Below, piece after piece: positions 37,330 to 44,537 of a stretch of DNA of 44,537 bases. This DNA comes from Desulfatitalea alkaliphila (lineage in GTDB: Bacteria > Desulfobacterota > Desulfobacteria > Desulfobacterales > Desulfosarcinaceae). A program made the position numbers and the translations under genes. Location of the stretch: positions 1 through 44,537 of the forward strand of contig NZ_JALJRB010000037.1 in assembly GCF_022968795.1 (NCBI RefSeq). The letters run 5' to 3'. Numbering within the stretch: the stretch's first letter is position 1; each line of letters begins with the position of its first letter. Under the pieces are notes generated by a model, which was not told where the DNA came from, did not search any database, and saw only the letters and a program-made list of their open reading frames with translations.

Positions 37330-38184
37330 TCAAGGACCGTCGGGGTCCGCCGCCAGCGCTTCGAGCCAGGCGCGCAGCCGGGCCGCCATGGGGCCGGGAC
37401 GGCCGACGCCGATGACATGCCCGTCAATGCGGGTGACCGGCAGCACTTCGGTGACCGTGCCGGTGAGCACCACCTCGTCAGCGGCCAGCATCTCCTGGCG
37501 GTCGAAACGTCGCTCCAGCACCTCGATGCCCTCCCGGCGGCAGATGTCCAGCAGAACGGCGCGGGTGATGCCCGGCAGAATCTCGGTGGTCAGGGGATGG
37601 GTGTGCAGCCGCTGACCGCTGCGGATGAAAAGGTTGGAGGAGGTGCCTTCCCGCACCGTACCGTCCGGGCCGATAAAGATGGCATCATAAGCCCCGCTGT
37701 CCAAGGCGCGTTGTTTGGACATCACGTTGGCCAGCAATTGCACGGTTTTGATGTCGCATCGTCCCCAGCGCTGATCGGCCAGCGTGATGGCGGCGATGCC
37801 CCGGGTCAAGTGTTCCGGCGGTGTCGGCGGGACCGGGCGCACGGTCATCAAGACCTGGGGCACCGTCTTTTCCGGAAAAGCGTGGCTGCGCGGCGCCACG
37901 CCCCGCGAGATCTGAATGTAGATGCCGGCACGGGCAATGCCTGCCCGCTGATGCAGGGTGAAAATGGCCTCGCGGATACGGTTGCGGTCCAAGGGCGGAA
38001 AGGCAAGGGCCAGCAATGTTCTTTCCAGCCGGTCCAGGTGGGCCTCCACGGCGAACAGCCGCCCGTTCACGGCGGCCACGAACTCATAAGCGGCATCTCC
38101 GAACTGGTACCCCCGGTCCTCGACCGGCACCCGTGCCTGGTCAAGGGGCATGATCTCACCGTTCAAATAAGCAAGCTCCGGCAT
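37330..38184 (-). CDS. D-amino acid aminotransferase (class IV PLP enzyme)
   Basis: This enzyme family moves amino groups between D-amino acids and 2-oxo acids and supplies D-Glu or D-Ala. The 284-residue protein matches D-AAT: VEDRGYQFGDAAYEF, the carboxylate-trap RGVAPRSHAFPE (Arg99, His101) and the PLP lysine Lys146 in RCDIKTVQLLANV. GTSSNLF and the C-terminal VLTGTVTEVLPV are also typical. Two starts are possible; 38184 fits the GGAGG better than 38190. It converges on the Fe-S gene six bases away. A branched-chain aminotransferase is less likely given the RxH trap. Confidence 0.88.
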   Translation of the reverse strand: MPELAYLNGEIMPLDQARVPVEDRGYQFGDAAYEFVAAVNGRLFAVEAHLDRLERTLLALAFPPLDRNRIREAIFTLHQRAGIARAGIYIQISRGVAPRSHAFPEKTVPQVLMTVRPVPPTPPEHLTRGIAAITLADQRWGRCDIKTVQLLANVMSKQRALDSGAYDAIFIGPDGTVREGTSSNLFIRSGQRLHTHPLTTEILPGITRAVLLDICRREGIEVLERRFDRQEMLAADEVVLTGTVTEVLPVTRIDGHVIGVGRPGPMAARLRAWLEALAADPDGP

Positions 38185-38284
38185 ATCCATTTCCTCCGCG
38201 GCAACTGAGATACAGCGATCAACAGAGGCAATTTAAGGCGGCCCCGACCCGATGGCAAGCATTCGGGGTCGACCGTGGTTGGAC

Positions 38285-38301
38285 CCCATCCCTTGGATGG
38301 G
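38285..38301. repeat. Short palindrome upstream of der
   Basis: CCCATCC-CTT-GGATGGG forms a 7-bp stem ending 12 bases before the -35 hexamer of the der promoter. It may be an operator or a weak terminator; no T run follows. Confidence 0.4.
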
Positions 38302-38313
38302 CACCATTATAAT

Positions 38314-38343
38314 TTGACATCCGTTCCGGCAAACCGTTATAGC
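38314..38343 (+). promoter_or_regulatory. Sigma-70 promoter of der
   Basis: A perfect TTGACA (38314-38319) and TATAGC (38338-38343) are 18 bases apart, 50 bases before the der ATG. An AT-rich stretch (CATTATAAT) lies just upstream. Confidence 0.6.
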
Positions 38344-38393
38344 AGGGGCGCCGATCCATCGGTCAACCCTCTAATTGGTGGAATGCCTTACCC

Positions 38394-39785
38394 ATGAAAC
38401 CCGTTGTCGCCATCATCGGTCGTCCCAATGTGGGCAAATCGACCCTGTTCAATCGCATCGTCCGCCGCCGGGAGGCCATCGTGGACAACCTGCCGGGGGT
38501 CACCCGCGACCGGCTCTACGGCGAAGCGGTGTGGGACGAACGGCCCTTTCTGGTGGTGGACACCGGCGGCTTTCTCAGCGGCGACGACGATCCCTTCGCC
38601 CCCCACATCCGGCGCCAGGTCGAGCAGGCGGTGGCCGAATCGGACGCCGTGGTGATGGTGCTCGACGGCCGCCAGGGGCTCTCGCCCTTCGACCGTGACC
38701 TGACCCTCCGGCTGCGCAGTGCAGATCAGCCCGTCTTCTATGTGGTCAATAAAATCGACGGACCGGCCCAGGAGGAGTTGCTGCACGACTTCTACGCCCT
38801 GGGGCTGGAACCATTATACAGCCTTTCGGCCGAGCACGGTTACGGCGTGCCCGACTTTCTGGATGATTTGGTGGCGGCCTTGCCCGCACCGCAACCCGCC
38901 CCCGAGCAGATCGATCCCGAGGCGGTCCGGGTGGCGGTGGTCGGACGGCCCAACGCGGGCAAATCCTCCCTGATCAATCGCTTGTTGGGCCAGGAGCGGA
39001 TGGTGGTCAGCGAGGTGGCCGGCACCACCCGCGACGCCGTGGACACCCTGCTGCAGCGCCAGGGGCGCGCCTACCGCTTCATCGACACCGCCGGCATCCG
39101 GCGCAAGGCCAAGGTGGATCTGAAGCTGGAGAAGTTTTCCATCATCAAGGCCCTCAAGAGCCTGGAGGCCTGCGACGTGGCCCTGATCGTGCTGGACGCC
39201 GAACAGGGGGTTACCGAGCAGGACATCCGGGTGGCGGGTTATGCTCACGACCGCGGCTGCGGGGCTGTTTTCGTGGCCAATAAGTGGGATCTGGTGGACG
39301 CCCGTACACTGACCCCCCACCAGTTCACGCGGGAATTGCGCGAATCGGCCCGTTTTCTGCCCCACGCGCCGGTATTGACCGTATCGGCCCTGACCGGGCA
39401 GCGAGTGGCCAAGATCTTTCCACTCATCGACAGCGTTTTCGCCCAGTACACCACCCGCATCGGCACCGGCGTCATCAATCGCATTGTCACCGAAGCCGTT
39501 CAGCGCAACGAGCCGTCCATGCACAAGGGCCGCCGGCTCAAATTCTACTACACCACCCAGGTCAGCGAACGGCCGCCCACCTTCGTCACTTTCGTCAATC
39601 ATCCCGAGGCGGTTCACTTCTCCTATCATCGCTTTCTGCTCAACCAGATCCGCCTGCAGACCGGTCTGGACCAGACCCCCCTGCGCCTCATCTTCCGCCA
39701 ACGCACCGGCAAAATCGACTTCGCCAATTGGAAGAAGAACAAACAAAAACCCAAATCCAAAAAGACGCGTAGAAAGAAGCGCTAA
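38394..39785 (+). CDS. der: Ribosome assembly GTPase Der (EngA)
   Basis: Der has two GTPase domains and a KH-like domain and is needed for 50S assembly. The 463-residue protein shows both P-loops (GRPNVGKST near 8-16 and GRPNAGKSS near 183-191), DTGGF and DTAG switch motifs, NKID and NKWD specificity motifs, and the KH-like region (KFYYTTQVSERPPTFVTFVN) near residue 383. It ends in a lysine-rich tail (KQKPKSKKTRRKKR). It has its own promoter. Confidence 0.97.
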   Translation: MKPVVAIIGRPNVGKSTLFNRIVRRREAIVDNLPGVTRDRLYGEAVWDERPFLVVDTGGFLSGDDDPFAPHIRRQVEQAVAESDAVVMVLDGRQGLSPFDRDLTLRLRSADQPVFYVVNKIDGPAQEELLHDFYALGLEPLYSLSAEHGYGVPDFLDDLVAALPAPQPAPEQIDPEAVRVAVVGRPNAGKSSLINRLLGQERMVVSEVAGTTRDAVDTLLQRQGRAYRFIDTAGIRRKAKVDLKLEKFSIIKALKSLEACDVALIVLDAEQGVTEQDIRVAGYAHDRGCGAVFVANKWDLVDARTLTPHQFTRELRESARFLPHAPVLTVSALTGQRVAKIFPLIDSVFAQYTTRIGTGVINRIVTEAVQRNEPSMHKGRRLKFYYTTQVSERPPTFVTFVNHPEAVHFSYHRFLLNQIRLQTGLDQTPLRLIFRQRTGKIDFANWKKNKQKPKSKKTRRKKR

Positions 39786-39800
39786 GCGCCACAACTCCAA

Positions 39801-39830
39801 CCCAAAAAGCCCAACCAACCCAACCAACCC
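39801..39830. repeat. CCC array with 9-base period (possible G-quadruplex)
   Basis: CCC runs sit at 39801, 39810, 39819 and 39828, separated by AAAAAG, AACCAA and AACCAA. The minus strand therefore carries four GGG runs with six-base loops. Degenerate CCAA/AACC units continue to about 39898. Confidence 0.7.
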
Positions 39831-40049
39831 AATAAACACAATTAACTCACCCAACCCGCAAACGCTCCCCGATTTGACCAACCCAACGGAATATGCGATA
39901 AATGGCGCCGATGATACATCGACATGTCGCACCATGCCCGCCTTCGCGCATAAAGCGCCGACGGGCATTTGTATCAGGGGCCGGTCCGGTAAGGTTCGGC
40001 GCGGCCCGGCAAGCCATGATTCCCCCCCAAAACGATCGAGGAGTGACCG

Positions 40050-42806
40050 ATGCAAAATTACACCCAAGGTGGCCCCCCCAGGGGACAGATGCCGCCCTTC
40101 CGGCCCGAGGACCTGGACTTTTCCAGCATATCCCGCTTGGCCAAATGGATCGGCCTGGGCGTGGTCGTGTTGGTGTTGATCACCTTGCTGAGCTGGGCCG
40201 TCTCCTTTTACCGGGATTGGTTGTGGTTCGGCAATCTGGACCTGCAAACGGTGCTGTTGAAGGTGATGGGCACCCGGATTTGGCTCTTTGCCCTGGGGTT
40301 CGCGGTGTTTCTGCTGGTGGCGGCCCCCAATCTGCTTGCGGTGTACCGCGGCATACCGCAAACCTTGCCTTTCGGCGGCCCCGACATGCCGGCGTCGGCC
40401 TACAAGATCGCCCGCAGCCTGCTGATGTGGCTGGGGTGGGTGGCCGCCGTTTTGGGCGCCGTCTTCATGGCCACTCGCCTGGCGGCGGAGTGGGAGCTTT
40501 TTCTGCGCTTCTTCAACGCCGTGCCTTTTGATCAGACCGATCCCATTTTTAACCGGGATTTTTCCTTTTATGTGTTCACCCTGCCCGCCATCGGCTTTTT
40601 GCGCGCTTGGCTGCTGGGCACCCTGGTGGTGGTGGCCATCGGCGTGGTGGTGGTGACCTACCTCGCTAACGCTTTGCGCGGCGAGCGCTTCGAGTTGAGT
40701 GCACGCTTGCGGACCCACCTGGCCCTGCTGGGTAGTGTCATCTTCGTGCTGCTGGCCGTGGGGCACTGGCTGGGGCGCTACGATCTGCTCTATTCGCCCA
40801 CCGGCGCGGTGCATGGCATGGGCTTCACCGATCATCACTTCACCTTGCCGGCGCGCACCTTTCTCACTTTCTTGGCGCTGGCCTGCGGGGTGCTGTTGCT
40901 GTTTCAGGGCCGTTTCCGCAACCCGCGCATCCTGGCCTACGGCATTGGCGGCTGGATCGCCCTGACCATACTGGCCGGCACTCTGCTGCCCGCCGCGGTG
41001 CAGCGTTTGCATGTCGAGCCCAGCGAGCTGGCCCGCGAAGAGACCTACCTGGCCCACAATATCGCCTTGACCCGCAGCGCCTACGGCTTAACCGATATCG
41101 CATCCCGCAGCCACCCGGCCGAGGGCGCAGTGGATGCCCGCACCGTGGCCGACAACCAGGGCACCATCCAGAACATCCGTTTGTGGGACGAGGGGCCGTT
41201 GCTGCAAAGCTACAACCAGATCCAATTCTTCCGTTTGTACTATGACTTCATGGCCATGAGCACCGACCGCTACATGGTGGAGGGTGAGTTGCGGCAGGTG
41301 ATGCTGGCCACCCGCGAGCTGTCGGCCGAAAAACTGCCCGCCGAGGCCCAGCGCTGGGTCAACCGCCATTTGCAGTTCACCCACGGCTATGGCGTTGCAA
41401 TGACACCGGTGACCGAGGTGGACAGCGGCGGACGGCCCGGTTTCTTCATCAAGGACGTGCCGCCCCGGGGCAAAATCGCCCTGGAGCGTCCCGACATTTA
41501 CTACGGGCTGAAAAGCCTCGATTTTCTGGTTGTCCGCAGCGGGATGCAGGAGTTCAACTATCCCGGACCCGACGGGCCGGTCTATGTGAATTACGAGGGC
41601 CGGGGGGGCGTGCAAATGAGCAGCTTCTTCCGCCGCCTGATCTATGCCATCAAATTCATGGACATCAACATCCTGATTTCCGGTGAAGTGACCGCCGACA
41701 GTCGTATCCAATACCGCCGCACCATTCCCGAGCGCTTCGCCGCCGTGACCCCCTTTCTGATGCGCGACCGGGAGGCCTACCCCGTGGTGGCCGACGGCCG
41801 GCTGTACTGGATTCAGGACGCATACACCGTTACCCGGCGCTATCCTTACGCCACCCCCTATCAAAACCGCTTCAACTATATTCGCAACAGCGTCAAGGCG
41901 GTGGTGGATGCCTATCACGGCACCATCGACTACTACGTGGCGGACCCCGATGATCCGATGATTCGCACCTACCAGTCCATCTTCCCCGAACTGTTCAAGC
42001 CCATGGCGGAGATGCCGGACTACCTGAAGCCCCACGTGCGCTATCCCCAGGACCTGTTCACCGTGCAGACCGAGATGCTGCTGCAATACCACATGGAAGA
42101 TCCCACGGTTTTCTATAACAAGGAAGATCAATGGTCGATTCCGGTGCAGACCTCCTTCGGCCGCACCGAGGCGCTGCGTCCTTACTACATCGTGGCGCGC
42201 CTGCCGGGCGAGGAGAAGGAGGAGTTTCTGCTGATCCAGCCCTTCACCCCGGCCAATCGCCACAACCTGGTGGGCTGGATCGCCGCCCGCAGCGACGGTG
42301 CGCACTATGGGCAGAAGATGCTTTTTCGCTTCCCCTCGGGTCGCCACGTGGACGGCCCCAACCAGGTGGAGGCGCGTATCGACAACGATGCCGTCATCTC
42401 CGAACAGTTCACCCTCTGGGGGCAGGTGGGTTCGGAAGTGTCCCGGGGCATCCTGCTGGTGGTCCCCATCGGCGACGCCATCCTCTATGCCGAACCGGTG
42501 TTTTTAAAACCCGAAACCCTGGACTTCCCCGAGCTGCGGCGCATCATCCTGGCCGATTCGCGCCAGGTGATCATGCACCAGACCCTGGATGACGCCGTTC
42601 TGGCCCTTTCCGGCGAACTGCCGGCGGTGGCAGCGCCGGTTTCCACGGATCAGGAAGCGGCCGCAGAGCAGACGTTGACCGGCACCATTGTGCAGGGCAT
42701 CGAGCAGGGGATCGAGGAGATTCGCAAGACCCTCAATGAAGCGGCCAATCAGTTGCAGGAGTTGCTCAATCAGTTGCGCCGGCAGCAGGGCGAGGACGCC
42801 CGATAA
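40050..42806 (+). CDS. UPF0182-family large membrane protein
   Basis: The family is conserved but lacks a proven function. The 918-residue protein has about seven membrane segments within the first 310 residues (the first at about 32-54, the second at 76-98) and a large extracytoplasmic part after them. Family-typical pieces include RDWLWFGNLDLQTVL, YNQIQFFRLYYDF, YVNYEGRGGVQM and PYQNRFNYIRNSVKAVVDAYHG. GAGGAG precedes the ATG. The C-terminal tail is a Gln/Leu/Glu-rich coiled-coil-like stretch, and its last 41 bases overlap the convergent znuB gene. Confidence 0.9.
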   Translation: MQNYTQGGPPRGQMPPFRPEDLDFSSISRLAKWIGLGVVVLVLITLLSWAVSFYRDWLWFGNLDLQTVLLKVMGTRIWLFALGFAVFLLVAAPNLLAVYRGIPQTLPFGGPDMPASAYKIARSLLMWLGWVAAVLGAVFMATRLAAEWELFLRFFNAVPFDQTDPIFNRDFSFYVFTLPAIGFLRAWLLGTLVVVAIGVVVVTYLANALRGERFELSARLRTHLALLGSVIFVLLAVGHWLGRYDLLYSPTGAVHGMGFTDHHFTLPARTFLTFLALACGVLLLFQGRFRNPRILAYGIGGWIALTILAGTLLPAAVQRLHVEPSELAREETYLAHNIALTRSAYGLTDIASRSHPAEGAVDARTVADNQGTIQNIRLWDEGPLLQSYNQIQFFRLYYDFMAMSTDRYMVEGELRQVMLATRELSAEKLPAEAQRWVNRHLQFTHGYGVAMTPVTEVDSGGRPGFFIKDVPPRGKIALERPDIYYGLKSLDFLVVRSGMQEFNYPGPDGPVYVNYEGRGGVQMSSFFRRLIYAIKFMDINILISGEVTADSRIQYRRTIPERFAAVTPFLMRDREAYPVVADGRLYWIQDAYTVTRRYPYATPYQNRFNYIRNSVKAVVDAYHGTIDYYVADPDDPMIRTYQSIFPELFKPMAEMPDYLKPHVRYPQDLFTVQTEMLLQYHMEDPTVFYNKEDQWSIPVQTSFGRTEALRPYYIVARLPGEEKEEFLLIQPFTPANRHNLVGWIAARSDGAHYGQKMLFRFPSGRHVDGPNQVEARIDNDAVISEQFTLWGQVGSEVSRGILLVVPIGDAILYAEPVFLKPETLDFPELRRIILADSRQVIMHQTLDDAVLALSGELPAVAAPVSTDQEAAAEQTLTGTIVQGIEQGIEEIRKTLNEAANQLQELLNQLRRQQGEDAR

Positions 42807-43587
42807 ACAGGGAGAGCAGAAAGCAGGCGCCGGCCGTCAAGATGATGCAGGCGCCTGCCGTCAAATTGAAGTGCACTGAAAGGGCCAACCCGCATGCCGT
42901 GAACAGGATGTTGAGCAGGGCGGCCCAGATCATCATGCCGAGTAAAGAGGTTGCGAACCGCTCGGCGATGAAGGGGGCGATCGTCAGCAGGGCGATCACC
43001 AGGATCAGGCCCACCACCCGGATGGTGAGCACCACCGTCAAGGCCAGCAGCAGCACCAGCAAAAAGTAGAGCGCCCGCACCGGCACGCGCCGGATGCGGG
43101 CGAAAGCTTCATCGTAGGAGAGGGCCAGCAGGTCGGTATGATAGAAGGCCACCACCGTGACGATGACCAGCCCCGCCCCCAGCATTACCCACAGATCCAC
43201 CCGCGGTACCGCCAGAATGCTGCCGAACAGATAGCTTATCAGGTCCACCGGATAGCCGGGGGCGAGATCGATGAACACGATGCCCAAGGCCATGCCCACC
43301 GCCCAGATCGCTCCGATCACCGCATCGGCCCGGTGCTTGGCGTTCAAGCTGACCGCCGCCATGACCAACGCCGCCAGCAGCGAGAAACCCAAGGTGCCCA
43401 GCAAATAGGGCCAGCGCAGCAGGAAAGCCAGGCCGATGCCGCCGTAGGCCGCATGGGCGATGCCCCCTGCCAGAAACACCATGCGGTTGGCCACCGCCAG
43501 GGTGCCCATCACGCCGCAGATCACGCTCACCAGCAAGCCGGCCAGCAAGGCGTTGCGCATGAAGTCGAATTGCAGAAGCTCGATCAC
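42766..43587 (-). CDS. znuB: Zinc/manganese ABC transporter permease (ZnuB-like)
   Basis: This is the membrane subunit of a metal importer. The 273-residue protein begins IELLQFDFMRNALLAG and has eight or so membrane segments, with GGIAHAAYGGIGLAF and the conserved TIRVVGLILVIALLTIAPFIAERF. The GTG start overlaps the znuC stop (GTGA). The frame stays open far upstream inside znuC and was rejected. Its end overlaps the UPF0182 gene by 41 bases, convergently. Zinc versus manganese cannot be decided here. Confidence 0.88.
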   Translation of the reverse strand: MIELLQFDFMRNALLAGLLVSVICGVMGTLAVANRMVFLAGGIAHAAYGGIGLAFLLRWPYLLGTLGFSLLAALVMAAVSLNAKHRADAVIGAIWAVGMALGIVFIDLAPGYPVDLISYLFGSILAVPRVDLWVMLGAGLVIVTVVAFYHTDLLALSYDEAFARIRRVPVRALYFLLVLLLALTVVLTIRVVGLILVIALLTIAPFIAERFATSLLGMMIWAALLNILFTACGLALSVHFNLTAGACIILTAGACFLLSLFIGRPRPAAGATD

Positions 43588-44366
43588 GAATCGTTTCCAT
43601 GGGGCTTGAGCACCCGGTGGGGCACGCCGTGGGCCACCAGCTCCACCGGGCACGCCTCGCCCGGCGTATGCGGGTACATGGTTTCCATCATATCGTGGGT
43701 CAATTCCGGATGGTCGTGGTAGTGCAGCCGCCGGTTGACGCAGGCCACGGACTTGACGTGGGTCGACAGCGCCAGCATGTCGTGGCTCACCAGCACGATG
43801 GTCAATTCGGCATTGAGCTGTTCCAGCAGGCAGTACAAATCCACCTGGCCCTGGGGATCGATGCCCGCCGTGGGTTCGTCGAGAAACAGAATTTCGGGCC
43901 GGGCGCACAACGCGCGGGCGATAAATACCCGTTGCCGCTGCCCGCCGGACAAATCGCTGATGCGCCGCTGTGCCAAGTGATCGACGCCCATGCGCGCCAG
44001 GGCTTGCGCCGCCGCCGCCCGATCCGCGCGCGACGGCCAGGGCCATTTCAATCCCGGCTGCAGACGGCCCATCATGACGACATCCCGCACGGTGATGGGA
44101 AAATGCAGGTGGGTTTCCACATGTTGGGGCACATAGCCCACGCGGGGCGACACCTCCCGCGGTGGCCGGCCGAACACCCGCACCTCTCCCCGCGTGGGTG
44201 TCAACAATCCCAGCATCAGTTTCAATAAAGTGGTCTTGCCGCCGCCGTTGGGACCGATCACCGCCACGAAATCGCCCGCCGGAATTTTAAAGCTCACATC
44301 TTCCAACACCTTTTGCCCATTATAGGCAAAAAAGAGATGTCGGGCTTCAATCACGATATCGGCCAT
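43584..44366 (-). CDS. znuC: Zinc/manganese ABC transporter ATPase (ZnuC-like)
   Basis: This subunit powers the permease encoded after it. The 260-residue protein has Walker A GPNGGGKTT (about 38-46), the signature LSGGQRQRV and Walker B EILFLDEPTAGID. The C-terminal region is His-rich (LHYHDHPELTHDMMETMYPH, then CPVELVAHGVPHRVL), as in many metal-importer ATPases. The start has no strong Shine-Dalgarno sequence. The metal-binding lipoprotein ZnuA is not visible; it could lie beyond the right edge. Confidence 0.92.
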   Translation of the reverse strand: MADIVIEARHLFFAYNGQKVLEDVSFKIPAGDFVAVIGPNGGGKTTLLKLMLGLLTPTRGEVRVFGRPPREVSPRVGYVPQHVETHLHFPITVRDVVMMGRLQPGLKWPWPSRADRAAAAQALARMGVDHLAQRRISDLSGGQRQRVFIARALCARPEILFLDEPTAGIDPQGQVDLYCLLEQLNAELTIVLVSHDMLALSTHVKSVACVNRRLHYHDHPELTHDMMETMYPHTPGEACPVELVAHGVPHRVLKPHGNDS

Positions 44367-44393
44367 GGCGATTCACATGGATTGACGGGGAAA

Positions 44394-44411
44394 GCCCGAA
44401 TCGTGTCGGGC
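44394..44411. repeat. Palindrome in the znuC leader
   Basis: GCCCGA (44394-44399) and TCGGGC (44406-44411) form a 6-bp stem with a six-base loop, 28 bases upstream of znuC. It could be a regulatory structure. It does not resemble the AT-rich Zur boxes known in enterics. Confidence 0.3.
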
Positions 44412-44483
44412 GGTTTGAATGCGGCGCTTCATGGCGCATAAGTCGCATATGCCGGGCGAAAACACAAGGGGTGGCCGCCCGCA

Positions 44484-44537
44484 GCCCGCCAGGGCGGGCA
44501 GTTTTAAGTTTACAGTTTTAAGTTTTAAGTTGAAGGA
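44484..44537 (+). repeat. Composite repeat copy 2 (hairpin plus heptamer array)
   Basis: GCCCGCC-AG-GGCGGGC (44484-44499) is followed by AG and four heptamers (TTTAAGT, TTACAGT, TTTAAGT, TTTAAGT, 44503-44530), then TGAAGGA. The layout is the same as copy 1. The window ends here, so the element may continue. Confidence 0.8.

Noticed and set aside
38814-41057. Minus-strand open frame of 747 codons across der and the UPF0182 gene
   Set aside because: It spans two well-supported genes and their repeat-filled gap. Absence of stops reflects GC-rich third positions.

Overview
The window looks like a chromosome segment from a GC-rich, mostly anaerobic deltaproteobacterium (Desulfobacterota, probably near the Desulfosarcina/Desulfococcus group). 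The lineage is inferred from gene content: a glutaconyl-CoA decarboxylase alpha subunit, a GspA/GspB pair, a UPF0182 membrane protein, an NADP-type glutamate dehydrogenase behind a sigma-54 promoter, and many two-component parts. I see no tRNA, rRNA, CRISPR array, insertion sequence or prophage gene.

Bases 1-14640 hold the S10-spc-alpha ribosomal supercluster on the plus strand: probably the last codons of tuf, then rpsJ-rplC-rplD-rplW-rplB-rpsS-rplV-rpsC-rplP-rpmC-rpsQ-rplN-rplX-rplE-rpsN-rpsH-rplF-rplR-rpsE-rpmD-rplO-secY-infA-rpmJ-rpsM-rpsK-rpsD-rpoA-rplQ. It closes with a strong hairpin terminator. The adk and map genes often found between secY and infA are absent. Five 30S genes start with UUG and no 50S gene does. 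L17 carries a long low-complexity acidic tail.

Bases 14842-17393 hold a GspA-like AAA ATPase and GspB, which are accessory type II secretion proteins. Bases 17616-22732 hold a receiver-only response regulator coupled to a full branched-chain-type amino acid ABC transporter (livKHMGF). A carboxymuconolactone decarboxylase family protein and the glutaconyl-CoA decarboxylase alpha subunit follow.

Bases 25398-30936 hold a membrane histidine kinase and an NtrC-family activator. Next comes a near-perfect sigma-54 promoter that drives an unrecognised 190-residue protein overlapping gdhA, ended by a terminator. Together with the transporter and GcdA, this reads as an amino-acid (glutamate or glutaryl/glutaconyl-CoA) metabolism locus under two-component, nitrogen-type control.

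From about 31 kb the genes are mixed housekeeping and accessory: a cupin; a minus-strand group of lipoprotein superoxide dismutase, Uup-type ABC-F ATPase and a small Cys-rich protein; an amidase and an Fe-S protein converging on a D-amino acid aminotransferase; Der GTPase; a UPF0182 membrane protein; and a ZnuC/ZnuB metal transporter. Non-coding gaps in this half contain a composite repeat present twice (GC-rich hairpin plus four TTTAAGT-like heptamers), paired palindromes, and a 9-nt periodic CCC array that could form a G-quadruplex on the other strand.
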